In this document: piece after piece, positions 1 to 5,387 of the stretch
Numbering within the stretch: position 1 is the stretch's first letter
How the letters are laid out: each line of letters starts with the position of its first letter
Assembly (NCBI GenBank): GCA_900555345.1
Contig: USKS01000119.1
Coordinates: 1-5,535, forward strand
DNA: 5,535 bases
Origin: an uncultured Eubacteriales bacterium
Lineage (GTDB): Bacteria > Bacillota_A > Clostridia > Oscillospirales > CAG-272
Direction: 5' to 3'
Program-made: the position numbers and the translations under genes
The notes under the pieces: model-generated
What the model was told of the DNA's origin: nothing
Seen by the model: the letters and a program-made list of their open reading frames with translations, nothing else
Database searches by the model: none

Positions 1-578
1 ATTTAAGAGTGAGTACAGAAAAGCAGTTTCTGGCTAATCAGCGTGAAGAACTTCTGCGCTTTGCAGAGAAAAATGGATTGAAGATTGACAAGTGGTACAC
101 TGAGACAGTGAGCGGTAGTGTGAGTAGTAAGGAGCGAAAGCTGTCGGGGATGTTGAACCGGATGCAGCGGGGGGATGCGTTGATTGTAACGGAGATTTCA
201 AGATTGAGTCGCACCTTGTTAGAAATCATGACCATTCTCAATTCGTGTATAAAGAAAGAAATTATTTTGTACAGCACGAAAGAGGGATATGTTTTTCAAA
301 ATGACATTAACAGTAAAGTATTGGGGTTTGCATTTGGATTGATGGCGGAGATAGAGCGTAATTTGATTTCCATGCGGACTAAGGAAGCGTTGGCAAGACG
401 AAAACAGGAAGGTGTCAAGTTAGGACGTAAAAAAGGAACCTGTCCTGCAATGCGAGTACTCCGTGAGAATAAAAGACGTTTGATGCGTGAATCCAAGCGA
501 GGTGTTTCTTGTTCGGAATTAGCTCGTCAGATGGGGGTATCCAGAACCACTATGCATCGCTTTCTGAGGTGTAACTAA
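1..578 (+). CDS. Serine site-specific recombinase (DNA invertase/resolvase family, Bacteroides Mpi-like), 5' end cut by window edge
   Basis: The enzyme cuts and rejoins DNA at paired short sites through a covalent phosphoserine link; relatives in Bacteroides (the Mpi type) flip promoter segments and so phase-vary surface polysaccharides. The first possible start in the window is GTG at 9, but the frame stays open to base 1 and reads L-R-V-S-T-E-K-Q, the family's N-terminal catalytic motif. The true start therefore lies upstream, probably only a few codons away, and GTG at 9 is an internal valine. Counting that valine as residue 1: Ser2 is the catalytic nucleophile, the S-R-L-S-R segment (64-68) supplies active-site arginines, E-R at 116-117 begins the long dimerisation helix, V-K-L-G-R-K-K-G at 136-143 is the linker, and about 167-187 form the helix-turn-helix. 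The C-terminus is complete with TAA at 576-578. Family assignment is firm; the Mpi-like label and an invertase role are inferences, and no flanking invertible segment is visible here. Confidence 0.9.
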   Translation, partial: LRVSTEKQFLANQREELLRFAEKNGLKIDKWYTETVSGSVSSKERKLSGMLNRMQRGDALIVTEISRLSRTLLEIMTILNSCIKKEIILYSTKEGYVFQNDINSKVLGFAFGLMAEIERNLISMRTKEALARRKQEGVKLGRKKGTCPAMRVLRENKRRLMRESKRGVSCSELARQMGVSRTTMHRFLRCN

Positions 579-580
579 TG

Positions 581-633
581 AAAAAGCGAGTTGGCGAGTT
601 CCTGTTGCCAGGTTCTTTAGTCAACTCGTTTTT
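581..633. terminator. Candidate bidirectional intrinsic terminator between convergent genes
   Basis: The 7-bp arms CGAGTTG (587-593) and CAACTCG (622-628) pair. They are bordered by AAAAA (581-585) on one side and TTTTT (629-633) on the other, so the structure has a U-tract when transcribed from either strand. A small inner hairpin CCTG/CAGG (601-604 with 609-612) shortens the 28-nt loop. It lies directly after the recombinase stop and before the end of the convergent hdeD-like gene, where a shared terminator is expected. The stem is only moderately strong. Confidence 0.6.
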
Positions 634-650
634 CCGGGCTGGATTGCTAC

Positions 651-1259
651 TTATCCTACTGGAATTTCTTTTTCTTCATTTTTATCTCTCATACTTCTTC
701 CTCGCTTATGAAGGTTCTTCAACTCAAAAGACAACATAATGCGGAAAAATCCGATAATAAGGAATGCAAATGAGATCATGTAGACAGCATACATGGCACC
801 TATTGCCGGTTGCCACAGAATGAGGAGTGAACAAATCACAGCTAATATGCCGAAGGCAATATACCATCCCCAGTCTCTGGTACCATATCTTTTCAGATCC
901 ATGGCATAGCCGATGGAAGAAAAGCCGCGGAACATTAACCAGAATGCAATGATGAATGGAATTACTTCCATGCTTAACAGCGGATAAGCTATCAGATAGA
1001 AACCTAATATCATGTCGATGATACCGCCTGCCAGATACCAACCCCAGCTGGAAACATTCTTCCGGTTGCTTACGGCGAAAGAAATCTCTAACAAACCGCT
1101 GAACAGCATCGATATACTGAACAGAATACTCAAAACTGCATAACCGCTGAACGGAGCAAACATCAGACTTATAGCAACTACTACATAGAGTATACCAAGT
1201 AAGAGAGACATCCACCAGTTTTTTACTTCGCATTGAAGTTCGTCAAATAAAGTTTTCAT
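651..1259 (-). CDS. HdeD family (DUF308) acid-resistance-type membrane protein
   Basis: This is a 202-residue integral inner-membrane protein of the HdeD/DUF308 family, named for an enterobacterial acid-stress protein; its biochemical activity is not established. Six hydrophobic segments are visible at about residues 17-35, 40-62, 72-92, 97-118, 129-149 and 155-176, in three pairs. The repeated signature S-W-G-W-Y-L (71-76) and D-W-G-W-Y-I (129-134), each followed by G-rich membrane helix and a Y-P or Q-P end, shows the internal duplication typical of the family. A charged tail (K-R-G-R-S-M-R-D-K-N-E-E-K-E) closes the protein. Length matches the family (about 180-220). The ATG at 1259-1257 has AT-rich sequence and no Shine-Dalgarno motif upstream, as is common in Bacteroidota. 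It converges with the recombinase and diverges from tpx. Family call is firm; an acid-resistance role is by family name only. Confidence 0.9.
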   Translation of the reverse strand: MKTLFDELQCEVKNWWMSLLLGILYVVVAISLMFAPFSGYAVLSILFSISMLFSGLLEISFAVSNRKNVSSWGWYLAGGIIDMILGFYLIAYPLLSMEVIPFIIAFWLMFRGFSSIGYAMDLKRYGTRDWGWYIAFGILAVICSLLILWQPAIGAMYAVYMISFAFLIIGFFRIMLSFELKNLHKRGRSMRDKNEEKEIPVG

Positions 1260-1315
1260 GCAAATTTAATTTTAAATGGTTATTGTAATCATGTTTGTGA
1301 GAGTAACAATTTGCA

Positions 1316-1346
1316 GTTGGAAAAGTTTTGGGCGAACTTTTCCAAC
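1316..1346. repeat. Perfect 12-bp inverted repeat in the hdeD-like/tpx divergent spacer
   Basis: GTTGGAAAAGTT (1316-1327) and AACTTTTCCAAC (1335-1346) are exact reverse complements around the 7-nt loop TTGGGCG. The element lies between two divergent starts, 57 bp from hdeD and 39 bp from tpx. A terminator is not expected there, and no T-run follows either arm. It could be a regulator-binding dyad, an RNA hairpin in one of the two leaders, or a copy of a dispersed palindromic repeat; the sequence alone does not decide. Confidence 0.75.
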
Positions 1347-1384
1347 AGTTCGTTTGTTATATAGACATATAAAACAAGAAAACT

Positions 1385-1495
1385 ATGGCTACAACAAAAT
1401 TTAAAGGACAGCCGGTTAAGATTATCGGTGAGTTTATAAAAGTAGGGACAGTTGCTCCCGACTTCGAGTTAGTAAAAACAGATCTTTCTTCTTTC
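1385..1495 (+). CDS. tpx: Thiol peroxidase (Tpx), N-terminal fragment cut at the chimeric junction
   Basis: Tpx is a cytoplasmic two-cysteine atypical peroxiredoxin that reduces hydrogen peroxide and organic hydroperoxides using thioredoxin. The first 37 residues match the family start: [13 protein letters not shown], then the strand [10 protein letters not shown] typical of peroxiredoxins, then K-T-D-L-S-S-F. From residue 38 the frame stops resembling Tpx and becomes the antisense of rpsG (A-P-P-V-L-F-F and onward, to a chance stop at 1654). The catalytic and resolving cysteines, which lie near residues 60 and 95 in the family, are therefore missing. Start choice is secure from the conserved N-terminus; the upstream region is AT-rich without a Shine-Dalgarno motif, like the hdeD-like gene. 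It is probably an intact gene in its true genome, broken here by the join. Confidence 0.85.
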
Positions 1496-1496
1496 T
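1484..1496. other. Probable chimeric join between Bacteroides-like and clostridial sequence
   Basis: Tpx coding sense is normal through codon 37 (ends 1495) and rpsG coding sense is normal through codon 140 (ends at 1486 on the minus strand). The roughly 10 bases shared by both readings, TTCTTCTTTC (1486-1495), encode S-S-F in tpx and K-K-E-E in rpsG. Short shared sequence at the breakpoint of two head-on truncated conserved genes is what an assembly misjoin, or microhomology-based recombination, would leave. Translation-start style and base composition also change across this point. Confidence 0.85.
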
Positions 1497-1905
1497 TTTT
1501 GAAAGCACCGCCGGTGCTGTTCTTCGCGTCCATGATCTCGCCTGCAAGACGCTCCGCCATGGTCTTTTCACCGCGGTTTCTTGCAAAGTTGGTCATCCAG
1601 CGAAGTCCGAGAGTATATCTTCTCTCGGGTCTAACTTCCATAGGAACCTGGTAGTTGGAACCGCCGATACGGCGAGCCTTTACCTCCAGGACCGGCATTA
1701 CATTATCGAGAGCTTCTGTAAAGACTTCAAGGGGATTGTTGCCGGTCTTCTCTTCTACGATGGCGAATGCCTCGTATACGATCTTCTGAGCAACACCCTT
1801 TTTGCCGTCCTGCATAATGTTGTTTACAAGCTTTGTTACGAGCTTTGAATTATACAGAGGATCCGGCAGAACGTCTCTCTTGGAAATCTGACCTCTTCTC
1901 GACAC
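1486..1905 (-). CDS. rpsG: 30S ribosomal protein uS7 (S7), C-terminus lost at the junction
   Basis: uS7 nucleates assembly of the 30S head by binding the 3' domain of 16S rRNA and lines the E-site. The protein begins [16 protein letters not shown] and contains the hallmark stretches [34 protein letters not shown] and [10 protein letters not shown]. It is normal to residue 140 (F-K-K-K-E-E). The family then continues about 16 more residues ending in A-H-Y-R-W; here the frame enters antisense tpx and stops by chance at 1357. The start is GTG at 1905-1903, supported by GGAGG 8 nt upstream and by the family N-terminus; the ATG at 1923 overlaps that ribosome binding site and is unlikely. It lies 160 nt after rpsL, the usual str-operon order. 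fusA and tuf would be expected next. Confidence 0.93.
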
Positions 1906-1913
1906 TTTACTTC

Positions 1914-1918
1914 CCTCC
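1914..1918 (-). promoter_or_regulatory. Shine-Dalgarno site of rpsG
   Basis: Read on the minus strand, AAGGAGGGAA covers 1920-1911 with the GGAGG core at 1918-1914. It is 8 nt before the GTG at 1905, which fixes that codon as the start rather than the in-frame ATG at 1923. Confidence 0.85.
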
Positions 1919-2002
1919 TTCAATAAAAATTGTTATCATAGGTACTCGAAAATCAATTCCGTCGTGCGAAAGTGAGCCGGAAGTATATAAACATCTGTCA
2001 CC

Positions 2003-2049
2003 TTCAGCAGCTGCTGAAATATTTCGAGGAGTTTGCGGGCTGGCCCGCA
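2003..2049 (-). promoter_or_regulatory. Two palindromes in the rpsL-rpsG spacer, possible translational control region
   Basis: The 160-nt spacer between rpsL and rpsG contains a perfect 16-bp palindrome, TTCAGCAGCTGCTGAA (2003-2018), and 15 bp further a second 16-bp palindrome, TGCGGGCTGGCCCGCA (2034-2049), which can fold as a GC-rich hairpin with a 2-4 nt loop. In the mRNA the GC-rich hairpin comes first, 16 nt after the rpsL stop. No U-run follows it in the sense of transcription, so it is not a standard terminator. In E. coli, S7 represses its own operon by binding the S12-S7 intercistronic mRNA; a similar role here is only an analogy. Confidence 0.45.
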
Positions 2050-2065
2050 TGTGCAAAAAAGACGA

Positions 2066-2482
2066 TTATTTCTTCTTTGCGCGCTTTACGCCGTACTTGG
2101 AACGGGACTGGTTGCGGTTTGCAACGCCCTGCGTATCAAGAGTACCGCGAATGATGTGGTAACGCACACCGGGCAGGTCACGTACACGTCCGCCGCGGAT
2201 AAGTACGACAGAGTGCTCCTGAAGGTTGTGGCCGATACCGGGGATGTAGGTCCATGCCTCCATGCCGTTTGTAAATCTTACTCTGGCTACCTTACGGAGA
2301 GCTGAGTTAGGCTTCTTCGGCGTAGTGGTGGAAACCTTTGTGCATACTCCGCGCTTCTGGGGAGAATGCTGGTCAACGGGCTTGTTCTTGATGGTGTTGA
2401 AGCCCTGCTGCATTACAGGGGACTTTGACTTGTAGGTCTTGTCCTTTCTTCCCTGCTTTACAAGCTGGTTAAAGGTTGGCAT
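2066..2482 (-). CDS. rpsL: 30S ribosomal protein uS12 (S12), with Arg at the Lys88 streptomycin position
   Basis: uS12 sits at the decoding centre of the small subunit and controls tRNA selection accuracy. The 138-residue protein begins [12 protein letters not shown] and carries the invariant [46 protein letters not shown] and R-S-K-Y-G-V-K-R blocks. It is 14 residues longer than the 124-residue E. coli protein; most of the extra length is before P-Q-K-R-G, as in other Firmicutes. Lys56 matches E. coli Lys43. Residue 101, codon CGT at 2182-2180, is Arg where E. coli has Lys88. The start ATG at 2482-2480 is set by AAAGGAG (2498-2492), 9 nt upstream; longer upstream readings lack family similarity. 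First gene of its transcription unit, followed by rpsG. Confidence 0.97.
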   Translation of the reverse strand: MPTFNQLVKQGRKDKTYKSKSPVMQQGFNTIKNKPVDQHSPQKRGVCTKVSTTTPKKPNSALRKVARVRFTNGMEAWTYIPGIGHNLQEHSVVLIRGGRVRDLPGVRYHIIRGTLDTQGVANRNQSRSKYGVKRAKKK

Positions 2483-2523
2483 TCTTTTCGACTCCTTTCT
2501 TCGGTGATAAATGTTTATATACA

Positions 2524-2538
2524 ACCGACGCCGTCGGT
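2524..2538 (-). promoter_or_regulatory. Hairpin in the rpsL leader, upstream of its ribosome binding site
   Basis: ACCGAC (2524-2529) pairs with GTCGGT (2533-2538) around a 3-nt loop. In the rpsL mRNA this puts a compact 6-bp stem about 26 nt before the AAAGGAG ribosome binding site, within a leader of roughly 115 nt. A leader that long with a stem near the ribosome binding site could affect translation or mRNA stability, but no known r-protein leader motif was recognised. Confidence 0.4.
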
Positions 2539-2603
2539 CATACACAATTTAAGCGCCGCGTTTTGGGCATAGCTATAGCTTTTGCGCCATTACGCGTAAA
2601 GTC

Positions 2604-2632
2604 ATTCTATCACACAAATATGTTTATGTCAA
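2604..2632 (-). promoter_or_regulatory. Strong sigma-A type promoter for rpsL-rpsG
   Basis: On the minus strand the -35 box is TTGACA (2632-2627), the spacer is 17 nt (2626-2610), and the -10 box is TAGAAT (2609-2604) preceded by TGA, which makes an extended -10. A T/A-rich stretch lies upstream of the -35. Transcription would begin near 2597, giving a leader of about 115 nt. A strong promoter is what an unlinked ribosomal protein operon would need. Confidence 0.85.
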
Positions 2633-2700
2633 CACTCACATTAAAAAAGCGTAAATTTCTCCGTTTTGCACAAGAATTTGTATTTTGCGACGAATATTAA

Positions 2701-2857
2701 GGCAGTTTATGAAAGCTATTCCATAAAACAGTATCTGCCGGGCCGCGCGATTTTATTCCGCGCGGTAGAGCCGCCCGCAAATGCGGCATATCATGCCATG
2801 GGAGAGATATATCCGCCGCCTCCCCCAAAAAAGGCGGCGGCACGGGCGAAAACGCCC
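2701..2857. repeat. Cluster of five successive hairpins in a non-coding, GC-rich spacer
   Basis: Five inverted repeats follow each other. (1) GGCAG/CTGCC (2701-2705, 2735-2739) encloses TTTATG/CATAAA (2706-2711, 2722-2727). (2) CCGCGCG/CGCGCGG (2743-2749, 2759-2765). (3) GCCGC/GCGGC (2770-2774, 2783-2787). (4) CCGCCGCC/GGCGGCGG (2813-2820, 2833-2840). (5) GGGCG/CGCCC around AAAA (2844-2848, 2853-2857). Reading frames across it give low-complexity Pro/Arg/Ala-rich peptides and are not believable. It lies between the rpsL promoter and a small putative gene. It could be a dispersed REP/MITE-like repeat or a structured RNA; no known riboswitch or RNA family was recognised. The remainder of the 2633-2888 gap holds nothing else that I can identify. 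Confidence 0.6.
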
Positions 2858-2888
2858 CGCCCCGCCGCGAGAAAGGACGGAAAACAAA

Positions 2889-3041
2889 GTGAACACCATA
2901 GTTTGCGTTATTATATCGGTCTTCTTCATATTCGGCGTATACTGCGCCGCCGGGGAGATCGGGGCGCTCGCCGCAAGGTGCGTGCGTTATATAAAGAGAA
3001 AAATTGACAAAGCAAAGAATAAGAGGTATAATATTCGGTAG
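2889..3041 (+). CDS. Possible small membrane protein (50 aa), unknown function
   Basis: I do not recognise a family. From GTG at 2889 the frame encodes 50 residues: M-N-T-I-V-C, then a hydrophobic stretch (about residues 3-26, rich in V, I, F and ending G-V-Y-C-A-A-G-E-I), then a basic tail (R-Y-I-K-R-K-I-D-K-A-K-N-K-R-Y-N-I-R). A single membrane helix with a positively charged cytoplasmic tail is a common shape for small bacterial proteins. A weak ribosome binding site, AAAGGA (2872-2877), is 11 nt upstream. An earlier ATG at 2781 would add an arginine-rich stretch from the hairpin cluster and is unlikely. The -35 and -10 of recD2 are embedded in its last codons, which is compatible with, but weakens, the case for a gene. 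It could be a chance frame. Confidence 0.4.
   Translation: MNTIVCVIISVFFIFGVYCAAGEIGALAARCVRYIKRKIDKAKNKRYNIR
3004..3032 (+). promoter_or_regulatory. Perfect consensus sigma-A promoter for recD2
   Basis: TTGACA (3004-3009), a 17-nt spacer (3010-3026) and TATAAT (3027-3032) match the housekeeping consensus exactly. Transcription would start near 3039, leaving a leader of about 30 nt before the ATG at 3069. The in-frame ATG at 3051 would be only about 12 nt from the transcript end and lacks a ribosome binding site. Confidence 0.88.
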
Positions 3042-3057
3042 CAAAAAAGTATGAAAC

Positions 3058-3063
3058 GGAGGG
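3058..3063 (+). promoter_or_regulatory. Shine-Dalgarno site of recD2
   Basis: GGAGGG at 3058-3063 lies 5 nt before the ATG at 3069, close but normal. It selects this start over the ATG at 3051, which has only A-rich sequence before it and whose own coding sequence would contain this site. Confidence 0.85.
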
Positions 3064-3068
3064 TGCCT

Positions 3069-5309
3069 ATGTATACGGACGCTGAAGACAAAAACGAAAA
3101 AGAAAGCGTCAGCGGAACGGTGGACTCCGTTATCTACTCCTCTGACGAGACCGGATATACCGTGTGCGAGATCGAAGACGAAAACGGACTGCCTGCGGTG
3201 CTTGTGGGAACGATGCCGTATATCGCGGAGGGCGACACCGTAACCGCCGCCGGCAGGTGGACAAATCACCCTACATACGGCAGGCAGTTCAAGGTTGAAA
3301 TGTACGAAAAGACCCTGCCGGGAACGGAAAACGAGATACTTCGCTATCTGTCCTCCGGCGCCATACACGGCATTGGTCCGAAAACCGCCGCAAAGATCGT
3401 GGAGCGTTTCGGCGAAGACACGTTCGACGTTATGGAAAACCACCCCGACTGGCTTGCGGAGCTGCCCGGGATCACGCTGAAAAAAGCACGCGCCGTCTCC
3501 GAATCGTTTGCGGATATCGCAGGGGCACGAAACGTTATGATGTTCTGCGCCGACTATTTCGGCAGCACCACCTCAATGAAGATATACCGCAAATGGGGCG
3601 GCAAGGCTGTTGACATGATACGAAATAATCCGTATCGCCTCTGCGACGATTTTTCCGGCATAGGATTTCGCCGCGCCGACTCGATCGCAAGCGCCTGCGG
3701 AATTACGCAGGACTCAAAGGACCGTCTGCGCGCGGGCATCATCCACACACTGAAGACCGCGGCGCAATCCGGCGGACACACCTGTCTGCCCGAGGCAAAA
3801 CTTGAGGACGCCGCGTCCGAAATACTGGGAGTCGCAAGAGATATTCTGCCCGAGCACATAAAAGCGCTTGAAAAGGAAGGCAGGATCGTTTCGTTTCAGA
3901 ACAACGGTACTCTGTATTATGCCCTCGCACGCTACCGCAGCGCAGAAGTATACTGTGCGGACAAGCTGCGCCAGATAAACAGAGCCTGCCCGAAGGTATC
4001 GGGCGAGGATATCGGTGCCTTTATAGCGAAAACGGAAAACGAAAACGGTTTTGAGTACGCAAAGCTGCAGCGTCTTGCCATAGCTTCCGCCCTTGAAAAC
4101 GGGGTCATGGTGCTGACGGGAGGCCCCGGAACCGGTAAAACCACGGTTATAAAAGGACTTATCTCCATATTTGACTCCATAGGGCTCGACACGGCGCTTG
4201 CCGCCCCCACGGGCCGCGCCGCAAAAAGGATAAGCGAGGCGTGCGGCTGCGAGGCAAAGACCATACATCGGCTTCTTGAAATGGAGCATAACGACGACGA
4301 TGAAAATCCCCGTTTCATGCGCAACCAGACCTGCTATCTCGACGAGGATGTTCTCATAATCGACGAAGCCTCCATGATAGACATAATTCTTCTCGAGGCG
4401 CTGTTGCGCGCCGCAAAACCGGGCTGCCGCATCGTATTTATCGGCGACCGCGATCAGCTGCCGTCCGTGGGAGCGGGCAACGTGCTTGCCGACATTATAG
4501 ACAGCGGCGCCTATACCACGGTTCGTCTCACGGACATATTCCGCCAGGCGAAGGAAAGCATGATAATCGTCAACGCCCACCTCATAAACGATGGCAAGAT
4601 GCCGCAGTGCGACAACCGCGCGAATGACTTTTTCTTTCTGAAGCGCTATGACGACGCGTCTATTGCCGCAACCGTTTCGGAGCTTGTGAAAACACGTCTG
4701 CCAAAGGCATACGGAGAAAAGATCTCCGACGGAATACAGGTCATAACTCCGTCCCGCAAGGGCGCTGCCGGAACGGAAGCGCTCAACGCCATGCTGCAGG
4801 AAAGTCTGAATCCCCCGGATGCGTCAAAGCCTGAAAAAAGCGCCCACGGCATAGTGCTTCGCCTCGGCGACCGCATTATGCAGAACAAGAACAATTACGG
4901 CGTTGAATGGGAAAAGGACGGTACCGAGGGCGTGGGCGTGTTCAACGGCGACATCGGATTTATCGCGGGGATAGACAAAAAAAGCGAGTGCTGCGATATG
5001 AACTTCGACGGCAGAGAGTGCCGCTACGAATTCTCGCAGCTTGACGAGATAGAGCACGCGTACGCAATAACCGTGCACAAAAGTCAGGGCAGCGAATACC
5101 CAGTAGTCATAATTCCGCTGTACGGCTGCGCGTCCGTGCTGCTGACGCGCAATCTTCTGTACACGGCGGTCACAAGAGCATCGGAAATGGTAATACTAGT
5201 GGGACGTCCCGATGTGCTTGAAACCATGGTGGAAAACGGCAAGAGCCGGGAGAGATACACTTCTCTTCGCACTCTTATGATGCCGAGCGCGGGTGCTTCG
5301 GCGCAGTGA
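3069..5309 (+). CDS. recD2: ATP-dependent SF1B DNA helicase RecD2 (YrrC-like)
   Basis: RecD2 unwinds DNA 5' to 3' with ATP; unlike RecD it works without RecB and RecC, and in Firmicutes it is linked to replication-fork progress and repair. The 746-residue product (715 in Deinococcus, about 798 in Bacillus) has the family layout. About 10-84 form the OB-like N-domain (S-G-T-V-D-S-V-I-Y). Helix-hairpin-helix elements lie near 99-114 (I-H-G-I-G-P-K-T-A-A), 128-144 (L-P-G-I-T-L-K-K-A) and 197-209 (F-S-G-I-G-F-R-R-A-D). Helicase motifs follow: Walker A G-G-P-G-T-G-K-T-T (351-359), Ia A-P-T-G-R-A-A-K-R (379-387), Walker B D-E-A-S (432-435), III G-D-R-D-Q-L (459-464), IV F-R-Q-A (491-494), V V-H-K-S-Q-G-S-E-Y (669-677) and VI Y-T-A-V-T-R-A (698-704). 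All key residues are present, so it should be active. The start at 3069 is chosen from GGAGGG 5 nt upstream. The ComF-family gene follows after 92 nt and may be co-transcribed. Confidence 0.96.
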   Translation: MYTDAEDKNEKESVSGTVDSVIYSSDETGYTVCEIEDENGLPAVLVGTMPYIAEGDTVTAAGRWTNHPTYGRQFKVEMYEKTLPGTENEILRYLSSGAIHGIGPKTAAKIVERFGEDTFDVMENHPDWLAELPGITLKKARAVSESFADIAGARNVMMFCADYFGSTTSMKIYRKWGGKAVDMIRNNPYRLCDDFSGIGFRRADSIASACGITQDSKDRLRAGIIHTLKTAAQSGGHTCLPEAKLEDAASEILGVARDILPEHIKALEKEGRIVSFQNNGTLYYALARYRSAEVYCADKLRQINRACPKVSGEDIGAFIAKTENENGFEYAKLQRLAIASALENGVMVLTGGPGTGKTTVIKGLISIFDSIGLDTALAAPTGRAAKRISEACGCEAKTIHRLLEMEHNDDDENPRFMRNQTCYLDEDVLIIDEASMIDIILLEALLRAAKPGCRIVFIGDRDQLPSVGAGNVLADIIDSGAYTTVRLTDIFRQAKESMIIVNAHLINDGKMPQCDNRANDFFFLKRYDDASIAATVSELVKTRLPKAYGEKISDGIQVITPSRKGAAGTEALNAMLQESLNPPDASKPEKSAHGIVLRLGDRIMQNKNNYGVEWEKDGTEGVGVFNGDIGFIAGIDKKSECCDMNFDGRECRYEFSQLDEIEHAYAITVHKSQGSEYPVVIIPLYGCASVLLTRNLLYTAVTRASEMVILVGRPDVLETMVENGKSRERYTSLRTLMMPSAGASAQ

Positions 5310-5358
5310 CGGCTCAGTTTGATTACGGCTTTTAAGGTAGCGAACCTTGTCTCAGCCG
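5310..5358 (+). other. Weak stem-loop structure in the recD2-comF spacer
   Basis: CGGCT (5310-5314) can pair with AGCCG (5354-5358), enclosing AAGGT/ACCTT (5334-5338 with 5344-5348). No T-run follows, so this does not look like an efficient terminator, and read-through from recD2 into the ComF-family gene is plausible. Confidence 0.3.
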
Positions 5359-5387
5359 CAAAAACATATACATTTTTCAATACTGTT

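Noticed and set aside
578..739. A 53-codon frame whose ATG overlaps the recombinase stop (TAATG) and which encodes a hydrophobic peptide
   Set aside because: It reads through the candidate terminator and then antisense to the hdeD-like gene; no ribosome binding site or family resemblance. Overlap with the stop is probably chance.
651..1384. Search for paired inverted repeats around a promoter as a local target of the recombinase
   Set aside because: Only the close 12-bp hairpin at 1316-1346 was found; its arms are too near each other to flank an invertible segment, and no second matching copy was seen.
1385..1654. A continuous 89-codon frame starting as tpx and continuing past 1495
   Set aside because: After codon 37 it is antisense to rpsG; it exists only because of the join and is not a new fusion protein.
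1357..1923. A 188-codon frame beginning with ATG at 1923 and ending after a novel uS7 C-terminal extension
   Set aside because: The extra C-terminal residues are antisense tpx, and the ATG overlaps the rpsG ribosome binding site; the real start is GTG at 1905.
2666..3007. A 113-codon plus-strand frame with a proline/alanine/arginine-rich middle
   Set aside because: The composition comes from the GC-rich hairpins, there is no ribosome binding site, and it overlaps the more plausible small frame at 2889.
2697..3443. A 248-codon minus-strand frame across the hairpin cluster and the start of recD2
   Set aside because: It is antisense to recD2 and its promoter and has low-complexity composition; typical of shadow frames in GC-rich sequence.
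3714..4580. A 288-codon minus-strand frame inside recD2
   Set aside because: Entirely antisense to helicase motifs that are clearly coded on the plus strand; no recognisable domain.
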